From an uncultured Lachnospiraceae bacterium (GTDB lineage Bacteria > Bacillota > Clostridia > Lachnospirales > Lachnospiraceae): a stretch of DNA of 64,000 nucleotides. Shown here piece by piece: positions 1 to 7,712 of this stretch. The DNA lies in assembly GCA_947630695.1 (NCBI GenBank), contig CANRIM010000006.1, positions 1 through 64,000 on the forward strand, given 5' to 3'. The notes under the pieces were generated by a model. It made no database searches, was not told the origin of the DNA, and worked only from the letters and a program-made list of their open reading frames with translations. Made by a program: the position numbers and the translations under genes. The number at the start of each line of letters is the position of its first letter. The first letter of the stretch is position 1.

Positions 1-105
1 GACTACATGAAGAATTATTTCATCAGCCGGTACGGTGCTATCGAGGATATCGATTTTACCGACATCATTGCTGATGTCCTGAAAGGGGATGGAAGCGATG
101 ATTAA
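1..105 (+). CDS. C-terminal tail of an upstream protein, probably the RloA-type ATPase partner of RloB
   Basis: An open frame enters from the left edge and stops with TAA at 103-105; only the last 34 residues are visible. They contain no diagnostic motif. The call rests on context: the stop overlaps the start of a RloB-family gene, and RloB genes are normally translationally coupled to an upstream RloA/AAA-type ATPase. The ATPase identity is therefore an inference that the sequence upstream of this window would settle. Confidence 0.4.
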   Translation, partial: DYMKNYFISRYGAIEDIDFTDIIADVLKGDGSDD

Positions 106-778
106 GAAGGAGTCCCGGCAGTTCAATATTTCTGTAGAGGGGATTAACTGTGAGAAGATGTATTTTGAGCATCTGGCGAGGCTGATCAACAGCAGCGACA
201 GCACCTACAACCTGAAGGTCGATCCCCGGAAGATGTCGCCTATGCAGTATGCCAGAAGGAATGCCCACAAACCTGTGGAGAAGAGAAAAGGCAACAAGAA
301 GCTGCCCTACATCCATGTTCAGGATATTGAAGATTATTACAACGAGTTTCACAGAAATAAATTCTTCGGGATGATTGACGAGATGCGGGAAGTAGAAAGA
401 GAATTCGGGATCTCCTATGAGCTTGGCTATTCGAACTACACCTTTGAACTTTGGATGCTGCTGCATGTAGCGGACATGGACTATTCCATACAGGACAGAA
501 AGGCTTATCTCTCCCCCATCAACCGATGGTTTCACAGAGATTTTGCAGATTTGGACGAGTTTAAGCAGGAGGCAGCATTTCAGGGGATTCTGGATGAATA
601 TGTTACGATTGATTCGATCAAGCAGGCGATACGGAGGGCAGAGAAGATCGTAGCGCAGAATGCGCAGGACAGGAAAGCGAGTGAGAACTACAGGGGGGTT
701 ACCTTTTATCACGACAACCCGGATGTGTCTGTGCATGAAATTGTTCGGCTGATATTTGAAGTCTGCGAAGTCAAGTAG
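98..778 (+). CDS. RloB-family protein (TOPRIM/OLD-like nuclease component of a RloAB/AbiL-type defence module)
   Basis: 226 residues. Two hallmarks of the RloB family (PF13707) are visible: the N-terminal VEG-x3-E-x3-F stretch (E14, E19), which resembles the acidic start of TOPRIM-like nucleases, and the FELWMLLH signature at residues 116-123. A central acidic pair lies in HVQDIEDYY (about residues 73-81). Family members sit beside an ATPase and occur in restriction-modification islands and in abortive-infection systems of the AbiL type; the likely role is the effector nuclease of an anti-phage system. ATG at 98 is preferred over ATG at 89 because AAAGGGG (82-88) is then correctly spaced. The gene overlaps the upstream frame by 8 nt. 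Family assignment is firm, biological role inferred. Confidence 0.72.
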   Translation: MIKKESRQFNISVEGINCEKMYFEHLARLINSSDSTYNLKVDPRKMSPMQYARRNAHKPVEKRKGNKKLPYIHVQDIEDYYNEFHRNKFFGMIDEMREVEREFGISYELGYSNYTFELWMLLHVADMDYSIQDRKAYLSPINRWFHRDFADLDEFKQEAAFQGILDEYVTIDSIKQAIRRAEKIVAQNAQDRKASENYRGVTFYHDNPDVSVHEIVRLIFEVCEVK

Positions 779-809
779 ACAGCTACATTCTACAAAGCCT
801 ATCCAAACA

Positions 810-960
810 TTTTCCAGACAGTGTCTGGAAAATCTGCCGTCCTGCTTTCCCGGTCATATGATCGTGTATAAATGCTTCCCTGAAATTGTCGACACAGTGT
901 GTAGACAATCCGGTGTTCTGTTGTTGTGGACGCATGATCGTATGCTTTTACAGGTCAAAG
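810..960. repeat. Imperfect tandem repeat of about 75 bp, each unit opening with an inverted repeat
   Basis: Unit 1 begins with a perfect 10-bp inverted repeat around AGT (TTTTCCAGAC at 810-819, GTCTGGAAAA at 823-832). Unit 2 begins with an 11-bp inverted repeat with one mismatch around the same AGT (885-895 and 899-909). ATGATCGT recurs at 858-865 and 934-941, so the offset between units is 75-76 bp. The units are clearly diverged. The stretch follows the RloB gene and shows no convincing coding sequence. It could be an old duplication, a mobile-element end or a structured RNA; no known family was recognised. Confidence 0.55.
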
Positions 961-993
961 ATAAAGATGATGTTCAATAAAGCAAAGCCGCCC

Positions 994-1015
994 GGCGCAT
1001 GAAACGCCTGTTTTT
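994..1015 (+). terminator. Weak candidate intrinsic terminator ahead of yqfC
   Basis: A short GGCG/CGCC stem (994-997 with 1005-1008) is followed by TG and five T residues. The stem is only 4 bp, so this is a weak call; it would separate the accessory end at the left from the sporulation operon. Confidence 0.3.
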
Positions 1016-1054
1016 AGCATACAGTTATAATGATTCAGTGCAGGAAGTATGGAT

Positions 1055-1285
1055 ATGCAGCAAAACACGGGCATCAAAGTGGGTGCGCTTTGTCTGGAAC
1101 TGGTTTCCAACAGGCAGATTTATATTGAAAATTACAGAAAACTGATTCAGTACACGGATCGGGAGATTATCGTGGACGCAAAAGATTGCCGGGTAAATAT
1201 ACTTGGCAATTCTTTATTTATAAACTATTATTCGAAATATGAAATGGCGGTGGCAGGCTGCATTTCAGAGGTGCTGTTCCGATGA
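1055..1285 (+). CDS. yqfC: Sporulation protein YqfC (YabP/YqfC family)
   Basis: 76 residues, the normal size for the YqfC family, and followed with a 4-nt ATGA overlap by yqfD, the pairing seen in Bacillus and clostridia. YqfC is a small protein made in the mother cell during sporulation; its molecular role is unknown. ATG at 1055 is favoured over ATG at 1049 because AGGAAG (1042-1047) would almost touch the earlier codon. CATACAGT at 1018-1025 resembles a sigma-E -10 element, which would fit, but no matching -35 was seen. Confidence 0.8.
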   Translation: MQQNTGIKVGALCLELVSNRQIYIENYRKLIQYTDREIIVDAKDCRVNILGNSLFINYYSKYEMAVAGCISEVLFR

Positions 1286-2523
1286 AAAAGGGATACTGGC
1301 TGCCGGACGGCTGCCGCATTCGGCTGGAAGCAAAAGATCCCCTGCGGTTTTTAAGCGTTGCCTCTTCCATGGGCGTACATTTTTATGACGTGGGCCTGCG
1401 GGCAGCCGAAGCGGATGACGCCTGCATCGTATCGGTCCGGCGGAAGGATTTAAGGAAACTGCAGGAGGCAGCCGTCAAAACCGCAGGGCGTTTTACAGTA
1501 GAAAAGGAATCGGGCATCCTGTCCTTCCTGCGGTATTTTATCAGCCGGAAGGCGTTTTTTATATCCCTGGCTGCCGCCGGTGCGGCTTTGTATCTTCTGA
1601 CGCTTTTTTTGTGGCGGATCGATATCAGCGGCTGTGTGAACCGAAAAGAAGCGGAGATCTTAGAGACCATTGTTTCCTGCCATGTGGATTACGGGACTTT
1701 AAAAAGCAGATGCGACTGTGAAAAAATCGAAGAAGCCATCCGCAACCAATATGACGATATCCTGTGGGTTTCCGCCAGTGTCAAAGGCACCGGCCTGTTT
1801 GTGCAGATCAAGGAAAACACCTATCTGAATGACAAGCTGGCCCTTCACGAGGGCACGTCGGATCTGGTGGCGGACCGGGCGGGCAAAGTAGTTGGTATTG
1901 TGACCAGGACCGGCGTGCCGCTGGTGAAAGAAGGCGACGAAGTGGCGGAAGGGGATGTGCTGATTTCCGGCGCGGAGGAGTATTTTACCGACGACAAGGA
2001 AGTGCTGCGCACCAATCTCACCTATGCAGACGGGGATATTCTTCTGGAAAGCGCGGAAAATATAGAATGGCATTACGAGCGAACCATGCGGGTCAGAAAA
2101 TACGGAAAACGTAAGCGGCACGGTCTGAAGCTGTCCCTGTTTGATCATGCCATCATCGATTATCAGCCGAAAATCCGAAACAGCGATTTTGATGTACGGT
2201 CCAAAGCTAAGGTTCTGGTGCTGGGAGATGCGTTTTATCTGCCGGTGGATGTGGAATCGTCTCTGTATCAGCCTTACGAAACCGTGGAATACCGGCTTTC
2301 TGACGAAGCGCTCAAAACCTATGCGGCCATCCGCTACCGGATGTTCTGTATCAAACAGGAGCAGCAGGGTATGGACATTATGGAAAAAAATGCTAAAATA
2401 AGATTTGATGAAAACGGATGTACGGTATCGCTGTCCATGGTATATCGTGGGCCCTGCGGGGTGAGCAGGCCCATTGCCGCCGACCCGGTACCGGAGGAAC
2501 CCACGGAAGGAGAAAACGGGTAA
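1282..2523 (+). CDS. yqfD: Sporulation protein YqfD
   Basis: 413 residues matching the YqfD family (PF06898). A membrane segment lies at about residues 85-108, after an N-terminal cytoplasmic domain; the long C-terminal part would face outside. In Bacillus subtilis yqfD is a sigma-E-dependent sporulation gene of undefined molecular function. It is translationally coupled to yqfC at its start and to phoH at its end, where the stop TAA (2521-2523) shares one base with the phoH ATG. Co-transcription with phoH and ybeY links a sporulation pair to housekeeping RNA metabolism, as in relatives. Confidence 0.85.
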   Translation: MKKGYWLPDGCRIRLEAKDPLRFLSVASSMGVHFYDVGLRAAEADDACIVSVRRKDLRKLQEAAVKTAGRFTVEKESGILSFLRYFISRKAFFISLAAAGAALYLLTLFLWRIDISGCVNRKEAEILETIVSCHVDYGTLKSRCDCEKIEEAIRNQYDDILWVSASVKGTGLFVQIKENTYLNDKLALHEGTSDLVADRAGKVVGIVTRTGVPLVKEGDEVAEGDVLISGAEEYFTDDKEVLRTNLTYADGDILLESAENIEWHYERTMRVRKYGKRKRHGLKLSLFDHAIIDYQPKIRNSDFDVRSKAKVLVLGDAFYLPVDVESSLYQPYETVEYRLSDEALKTYAAIRYRMFCIKQEQQGMDIMEKNAKIRFDENGCTVSLSMVYRGPCGVSRPIAADPVPEEPTEGENG

Positions 2524-3521
2524 TGGCAATTTCAGAACGGATCATCGATATTCCGGATCCCCAGATACACATCGTCTTCGGCCAGTTTGACGAGTATTTA
2601 AAGAAGATCGAAAAAGCCCTGAATATATCAGTGTTTGTCAGAAACGACGAGATCAAGCTGGTGGGCAGTGAAAAAGCGGTGGAGTGCGCTATCCGGGTGT
2701 TTGCCCAGCTGACGGAGCTGGCAAAACGCAATGAGGAACTGACCCATCAGCAGGTGGATTACGCCATCTCTTTGTCCATGGAAAACAGTGCCGACAGTCT
2801 GGCGGAAATCGACAAGGATATCATCTGCCATACCATCAACGGCAAGCCCATTAAGCCGAAAACCATCGGACAGCGGGATTATATTGAAGCCATTCAGAAT
2901 AAAATGGTGGTGTTCGGCATCGGCCCTGCGGGCACCGGCAAGACCTATCTGGCTATGGCCATGGCCATCAAGGCCTTTAAGAGCGGCGAGATCAGCCGGA
3001 TCATTCTCACCAGGCCGGCCATTGAGGCGGGAGAAAAACTGGGCTTTCTGCCGGGAGATCTGCAGAGCAAGATCGATCCCTACCTGCGGCCGCTTTATGA
3101 TGCGCTGTATCAGATCATGGGGCCGGACGCTTATTTAAAAAACACGGAAAAAGGGCTGATCGAAGTGGCTCCGCTGGCTTATATGCGCGGCCGGACGCTG
3201 GACAACGCCTTTATCATACTGGATGAGGCCCAGAATACCACCCCGGCGCAGATGAAAATGTTCCTGACCCGTATGGGCTTCGGCTCCAAGGTGGTGGTCA
3301 CGGGAGATTCCACCCAGAAGGATCTGCCCAAGGGCACCGTATCGGGATTGGATGTGGCAAAGCGCGTGTTGTCCCGGGTAGATGAAATCGCCTTCTGTGA
3401 GCTGACCAGCCGGGACGTGGTACGGCATCCGCTGGTACAGAAGATCGTGGACGCCTATGAACGATACGAGGCCTCCGGAAGACAACAGCAGCAGAAGACA
3501 TACAACAGGGAGAAACGATGA
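2523..3521 (+). CDS. phoH: PhoH-family ATPase
   Basis: 332 residues. An N-terminal KH-like region (about 1-80) precedes a P-loop ATPase domain with Walker A GPAGTGKT (about residues 134-141) and Walker B IILDEAQ (about 231-237). PhoH proteins are cytoplasmic ATPases, probably RNA helicase or RNase-associated, and are typically encoded next to ybeY, as here. The frame stays open upstream, but ATG at 2523 is chosen because AAGGAG at 2507-2512 serves it and it abuts the yqfD stop. It overlaps ybeY by 4 nt. Confidence 0.9.
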   Translation: MAISERIIDIPDPQIHIVFGQFDEYLKKIEKALNISVFVRNDEIKLVGSEKAVECAIRVFAQLTELAKRNEELTHQQVDYAISLSMENSADSLAEIDKDIICHTINGKPIKPKTIGQRDYIEAIQNKMVVFGIGPAGTGKTYLAMAMAIKAFKSGEISRIILTRPAIEAGEKLGFLPGDLQSKIDPYLRPLYDALYQIMGPDAYLKNTEKGLIEVAPLAYMRGRTLDNAFIILDEAQNTTPAQMKMFLTRMGFGSKVVVTGDSTQKDLPKGTVSGLDVAKRVLSRVDEIAFCELTSRDVVRHPLVQKIVDAYERYEASGRQQQQKTYNREKR

Positions 3522-4015
3522 TTTTACAGATAGAACAGGAGTATCAGGCGGATCTGGGATTTGCGCCGGAAGCCGCAGCAGAAAAGGTGCTTTCCCATGC
3601 TTTTTCCAGATTTGAGATTCCTTACGAAACCAGCGTCACGCTGCTTTTGGTCAGTGACGAAGAAATCCGCCGGGTCAATGCGGCGCAGCGGCAGATCGAC
3701 AAAGCGACGGACGTACTGAGTTTTCCGGCTATGGCGTTTGCTGCCCCCGGCGTGCTGCCGGCGGTGGAGGAACATCCGGAGGACTATTTTGACCCGGAAA
3801 ATGACAGTCTTTATCTGGGAGATATCATGCTTTCGCTGGATCATGTGCTGGCGCAGGCAGAGGCATACGGCCACAGCGTTTTGCGGGAATTTGCATTTCT
3901 GCTGACCCACAGCGCGCTGCATCTGATGGGATATGACCACATGGAACCGGCGGAAGAACAGCAGATGTTTCAGCTGCAGCGGGAGATTCTGGAAGAATTG
4001 GAGATCAGGGCATGA
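3518..4015 (+). CDS. ybeY: Endoribonuclease YbeY (16S rRNA maturation)
   Basis: 165 residues with the family metal-binding signature at H131, H135 and H141 in the HSALHLMGYDH stretch. YbeY is a metalloendoribonuclease needed for 16S rRNA 3'-end maturation and 70S quality control. The gene is coupled at both ends by 4-nt overlaps, with phoH upstream and the flippase downstream. The dgkA-cdd-era genes that often follow ybeY in Firmicutes are absent here. Confidence 0.93.
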   Translation: MILQIEQEYQADLGFAPEAAAEKVLSHAFSRFEIPYETSVTLLLVSDEEIRRVNAAQRQIDKATDVLSFPAMAFAAPGVLPAVEEHPEDYFDPENDSLYLGDIMLSLDHVLAQAEAYGHSVLREFAFLLTHSALHLMGYDHMEPAEEQQMFQLQREILEELEIRA

Positions 4016-5658
4016 CAGAGAAAAAAGGACTGAGGCGGGATAATTTCCTGGTGCAGGGCACGATCCTGGCGGCGGCGTCCATCATCGTGCGGCTCATTGG
4101 CCTGCTGTACCGGGTGCCGCTGACGGGCATTATCGGCAACGAAGGCAACGGCATTTACAGCGCGGCGTATTCTATTTATACGATCCTGCTGCTGATTTCC
4201 TCCTATTCGCTGCCTTTGGCCGTATCCAAGTTTGTATCCAAAGCAGTGGCAAAATCCCAGTATACCAACGCCTATTTTTATTTTAAATGTTCCCTAGGCT
4301 TTGCCGTAACCGTCGGTGCCGTGGTGGGGGGACTTTGTTTCGTATTTTCCGATTTTCTGGCGGGTACCTGCCTGAAGACGCCCCTTTCCTCTTATTCGCT
4401 GCGGATTTTAGCGCCTACTTTGTTGATCGTGGCGGTTATCGGCGTATTCCGGGGCTTTTTTCAGGGACTGGGCAACATGGTGCCTACGGCGCTGTCCCAG
4501 ATCATGGAGCAGATCGCCAACGCCTTTGTTTCGGTGATTGCCGCCGCGTCTTTGTTTGAAGTCGGTCTGAAAATCAAAACGGCGGACGGCAATCTTTCTA
4601 CGGCTTACGGGGCCGCCGGCGGCGTACTGGGTACCTGTATCGGCGCTTTTACCGCGCTGGTATTTCTGGTGATTGCATTTTTAAAATGCAGGCCCTATCT
4701 GAAAGCGCAGATCGCGGCGGAAGAAGCGCCGGTGAAGGACAGCATGAAGGATACATACCGGCTGCTGCTTCTGACCATTGCCCCCGTGATCTTAAGCACG
4801 GCGGTTTACAATATCAGCGATCTGCTGGATCAGGCCATTTTCAACAACAGCCTGTTTCAGCTGGGCTACAGCGAAAAGCAGTACGACGCCCTCTGGGGCA
4901 TTTACAGCGGCAAATACAAGCTGCTGACCCAGGTGCCCATTGCCCTTGCTTCCGCCATGGCTTCTTCCATCATTCCCAGCCTGACGGCGTCGGTGAACCG
5001 GAAGGAAAAACAGGAGATCAACCGGAAGATCAATCAGGCCATCCGGTTTACGATGATCGTATCGATTCCCTGCTTTGCCGGATTTACCGTACTGGGCGGG
5101 CCGGTGTTAAAACTGCTGTGGAACGATACGGATCCGGTGACGGTTTCCACCCTGACCTACGGTTCGGTGGCCATCGTGGCTTTCAGCCTGTCCACCCTGA
5201 CCAACGGCATTCTGCAGGGCATCGACCGGATGAAGGTGCCGGTGATCCACGCGGTGATTTCACTGATCGCCCATATCGGCGTCTTTTATCTGATGCTGGA
5301 TTTCTTTCACGAAAAGGTTTTCGCGGTGGTCTTCGCCAATCTGTTTTTCGCGCTGCTGATGTGCGTGCTCAACGCCATGGCGCTGAAAAAATATGCCGGA
5401 TACAAACAGGAATACTACAAGACCTTCCTGGTGCCGTTTTTGGCCTCCGCTATTATGGGCGGCGCAGTGTATCTGCTGTATCACGTACTGTCGGCGCCTG
5501 CGGGCAATACCATTGCCTGCCTGCTTTCGATTTTCGCCGGCGTCCTGATTTACGGATTTGCGCTGATTCTGCTGAAGGGCATCGGAAAGGAAGAACTGAC
5601 GGCACTGCCCATGGGCGGGAAGATTTACCGGATTCTCAATAAACTACATCTGATGTAG
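4012..5658 (+). CDS. SpoVB/MurJ-like MOP-superfamily flippase
   Basis: 548 residues, strongly hydrophobic, with roughly 14 predicted membrane segments from about residue 17 on, typical of the polysaccharide-biosynthesis/SpoVB branch of the MOP exporter superfamily. Such proteins flip lipid-linked cell-wall or exopolysaccharide precursors; SpoVB is required for spore cortex. Linkage to yqfC and yqfD supports an envelope or cortex role, but a general lipid II or teichoic-type flippase cannot be excluded. ATG overlaps the ybeY stop by 4 nt. A strong terminator follows. Confidence 0.82.
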   Translation: MTEKKGLRRDNFLVQGTILAAASIIVRLIGLLYRVPLTGIIGNEGNGIYSAAYSIYTILLLISSYSLPLAVSKFVSKAVAKSQYTNAYFYFKCSLGFAVTVGAVVGGLCFVFSDFLAGTCLKTPLSSYSLRILAPTLLIVAVIGVFRGFFQGLGNMVPTALSQIMEQIANAFVSVIAAASLFEVGLKIKTADGNLSTAYGAAGGVLGTCIGAFTALVFLVIAFLKCRPYLKAQIAAEEAPVKDSMKDTYRLLLLTIAPVILSTAVYNISDLLDQAIFNNSLFQLGYSEKQYDALWGIYSGKYKLLTQVPIALASAMASSIIPSLTASVNRKEKQEINRKINQAIRFTMIVSIPCFAGFTVLGGPVLKLLWNDTDPVTVSTLTYGSVAIVAFSLSTLTNGILQGIDRMKVPVIHAVISLIAHIGVFYLMLDFFHEKVFAVVFANLFFALLMCVLNAMALKKYAGYKQEYYKTFLVPFLASAIMGGAVYLLYHVLSAPAGNTIACLLSIFAGVLIYGFALILLKGIGKEELTALPMGGKIYRILNKLHLM

Positions 5659-5685
5659 TATAAATTCACGGCAATTGTCCATCCT

Positions 5686-5729
5686 AAAGGTACGGATATC
5701 CCGGAAATACCGGGAGATGCGTACCTTTT
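5686..5729 (+). terminator. Intrinsic terminator of the yqfC-flippase operon
   Basis: Outer stem AAAGGTACG (5686-5694) pairs with CGTACCTTT (5720-5728). An inner stem TCCCGG/CCGGGA (5699-5704 with 5710-5715) sits around AAATA. The outer arm ends in a short T run. Confidence 0.8.
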
Positions 5730-5745
5730 CTTATGGAGAGCGACA

Positions 5746-6336
5746 ATGACGAACAAAAAGTTTTATTGTATTATTCTGACATTGCTGTTGATTATGTCCG
5801 CCTTTGCCTATACCTATATCCGGGCGTACAACACGGAAATCGCAGTGCGGTTCAATGAAAGAGAGGACTTTGAGGTGTCCGCAGACAAGGTCGACCGGAT
5901 CACGGAGGATACCGAAATCATTCTGGAAGTTTATGACGTCCATACGAACCATGTGTATGAAACGGAGTTTTCCGATGCCGCGTCTCTGGAAGGCAAGACC
6001 AGGGAAGAAGTGGAGGACGTAATCCTTGCCATGAACCGTTCCATCAGCGATGCGGAAAAAGCGGAAGGGTTGAAGAATTATCAGCTGATTTATTTCAGTG
6101 CGGACAACCTGACCATTCGCAAAAATATGGACACGGCGGTGGAAGCGGGGCAGTATCTGGTAAAAGAGGAAAACGGCTATATTGTAGTCTACAGCTATCC
6201 GGAGAATACGCTGTACCACAATACGGGGATTCTGACGGCGGAAATTGACGCATCCAGCCGGGATGATCTGCGAGAAGGCATTTATGTGAAAAACAGCGAA
6301 GAACTTTATGCGCTGCTGGAAAGCTTTTCAAGTTAA
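5746..6336 (+). CDS. Membrane-anchored protein with a BofC-like C-terminal domain
   Basis: 196 residues. Residues about 5-24 form a single hydrophobic segment (signal anchor), so the rest is probably extracytoplasmic. The C-terminal third, with its VYSYPENTLY segment and the closing LREGIYVKNSEELYALLES stretch, resembles the C-terminal domain of BofC, a forespore protein that tunes sigma-K activation in Bacillus. The N-terminal BofC domain is not evident, so function should not be transferred directly. GGAG lies 7 nt upstream of the ATG. The gene follows a terminator and precedes a SpoIID-like gene. The domain call is by eye. Confidence 0.55.
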   Translation: MTNKKFYCIILTLLLIMSAFAYTYIRAYNTEIAVRFNEREDFEVSADKVDRITEDTEIILEVYDVHTNHVYETEFSDAASLEGKTREEVEDVILAMNRSISDAEKAEGLKNYQLIYFSADNLTIRKNMDTAVEAGQYLVKEENGYIVVYSYPENTLYHNTGILTAEIDASSRDDLREGIYVKNSEELYALLESFSS

Positions 6337-6392
6337 AGGAAAGAAACGGCGCAACCCGTCATATCTTAGTAAAAAACGTCTGGAATCATGTT

Positions 6393-7649
6393 ATGAATGA
6401 TAAGGTCTTATCGATACAAGCAGAGGAAAGCGCACAGGGAAGTCTTTCCATCCGTCTGGTGACGGCGGCGGGATTTCTGCCGGTCAGAGATGCGCGGATA
6501 CAGATATCCCGCAGCGGGCAGGAGGAAGTGCTTTACACACTGACCAGCGATGCTTCGGGTATGGCAGGGCCGGTGGCGCTGGATACGCCGCCGCTGGACT
6601 ATAGCCTGACGCCGAACAGCCTGCAGCCTTATGGGGAATATACCGTTCAGGCCAGTGCCCGGAACTTCGCGCCGGAGGCCGTCAGCAACATACAGATTTT
6701 GCCGGAACAGATGGCGCTGCTGGAAATCCGCCTGGTGCCGGAAACGGAAGATGCAGCGGAAATTGTTACGGATATCGGTCCCCATACGCTGTTTTTTCCC
6801 TATCCTCCCAAAATTCCCGAGGCCGAGATCAAGCCGGTCAATGAAACGGGGGAAATCGTCCTTTCTTCGGTGGTGATCCCCGAATATATCGTGGTGCATG
6901 ACGGCCCGCCGACGGATGCCGCCGCTCAGAATTATTATGTGCGCTATAAGGACTACATAAAAAATGTGGCGTCCAGTGAGATCTATGCCACCTGGCCCGT
7001 GGAAACCATCCGGGCAAATGTGCTTGCCATCATGTCCTTTACGCTGAACCGGGTGTATACGGAGTGGTACCGGAACAAAGGGTATGATTTTACGATTACT
7101 TCTTCTACAGCCTATGACCACAAATGGATTCCCGACCGGAATATTTTTGACAGTATTTCGGCGGTGGTGGATGAACTGTTCACCAGTTACCTGTCCCGCC
7201 CCGGCGTCCGGCAGCCGATTTTAACCCAGTACTGCGACGGAAACAAAACCAGCTGTCCCAACTGGATGAGCCAGTGGGGCTCCAAAACACTGGGAGACCA
7301 GAATTACAGCGCCATTGATATTCTGCGCTATTATTACGGCGACGATATCTATATCAATGAGGCGAATATTGTTTCCGGCGTACCGGTTTCCTGGCCGGGA
7401 GAACTGCTGAAAGAAGGTTCTTCCGGGGAATCGGTCAGCCAGATACAGGAACAGCTGAACCGGATCGGCCAGGCCTATCCAAAGATTCCGCAGATTACGG
7501 TGGACGGTATGTACGGAGCGAAGACTGCGGAGGCCGTGCGTGTGTTTCAGGAGGTTTTCGGCCTGCCGGTCACCGGCGAGGTGGACTTTAAAACCTGGTA
7601 CCGCATTTCGGAAATCTATGTTGCGGTTTCCAGAATTGCAGAATTGTAA
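6393..7649 (+). CDS. SpoIID-like protein with C-terminal peptidoglycan-binding domain
   Basis: 418 residues in three parts. Residues about 15-115 look like a transthyretin/carboxypeptidase-regulatory-type beta domain. About 165-320 matches the SpoIID/LytB fold: KNVASSEIYATWP corresponds to the catalytic-Glu region of SpoIID, and the QYCDG...CPNWMSQWGS region to its conserved C-terminal motif. About 335-410 is a PG_binding_1 repeat. SpoIID-type enzymes are lytic transglycosylases that cut denuded glycan strands. No clear signal peptide is visible, which is odd for a wall enzyme, and the start has only a weak ribosome site, so it could be elsewhere. It is not next to spoIIIA or spoIIR genes. 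Confidence 0.65.
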   Translation: MNDKVLSIQAEESAQGSLSIRLVTAAGFLPVRDARIQISRSGQEEVLYTLTSDASGMAGPVALDTPPLDYSLTPNSLQPYGEYTVQASARNFAPEAVSNIQILPEQMALLEIRLVPETEDAAEIVTDIGPHTLFFPYPPKIPEAEIKPVNETGEIVLSSVVIPEYIVVHDGPPTDAAAQNYYVRYKDYIKNVASSEIYATWPVETIRANVLAIMSFTLNRVYTEWYRNKGYDFTITSSTAYDHKWIPDRNIFDSISAVVDELFTSYLSRPGVRQPILTQYCDGNKTSCPNWMSQWGSKTLGDQNYSAIDILRYYYGDDIYINEANIVSGVPVSWPGELLKEGSSGESVSQIQEQLNRIGQAYPKIPQITVDGMYGAKTAEAVRVFQEVFGLPVTGEVDFKTWYRISEIYVAVSRIAEL

Positions 7650-7712
7650 AAAGTATGCTACACTTTCCGTAACAGAAAAAGATACATCAAAGAGGAAGGA
7701 AATCAGACGCAG

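Noticed and set aside
756..980. 74-residue + strand open frame after the RloB gene
   Set aside because: It overlaps RloB, spans the hairpin repeats, has no ribosome site and no recognisable protein features.
4686..5642. 318-residue + strand frame inside the SpoVB-like gene
   Set aside because: Out-of-frame shadow with no hydrophobic pattern; the transporter frame is the conserved one.
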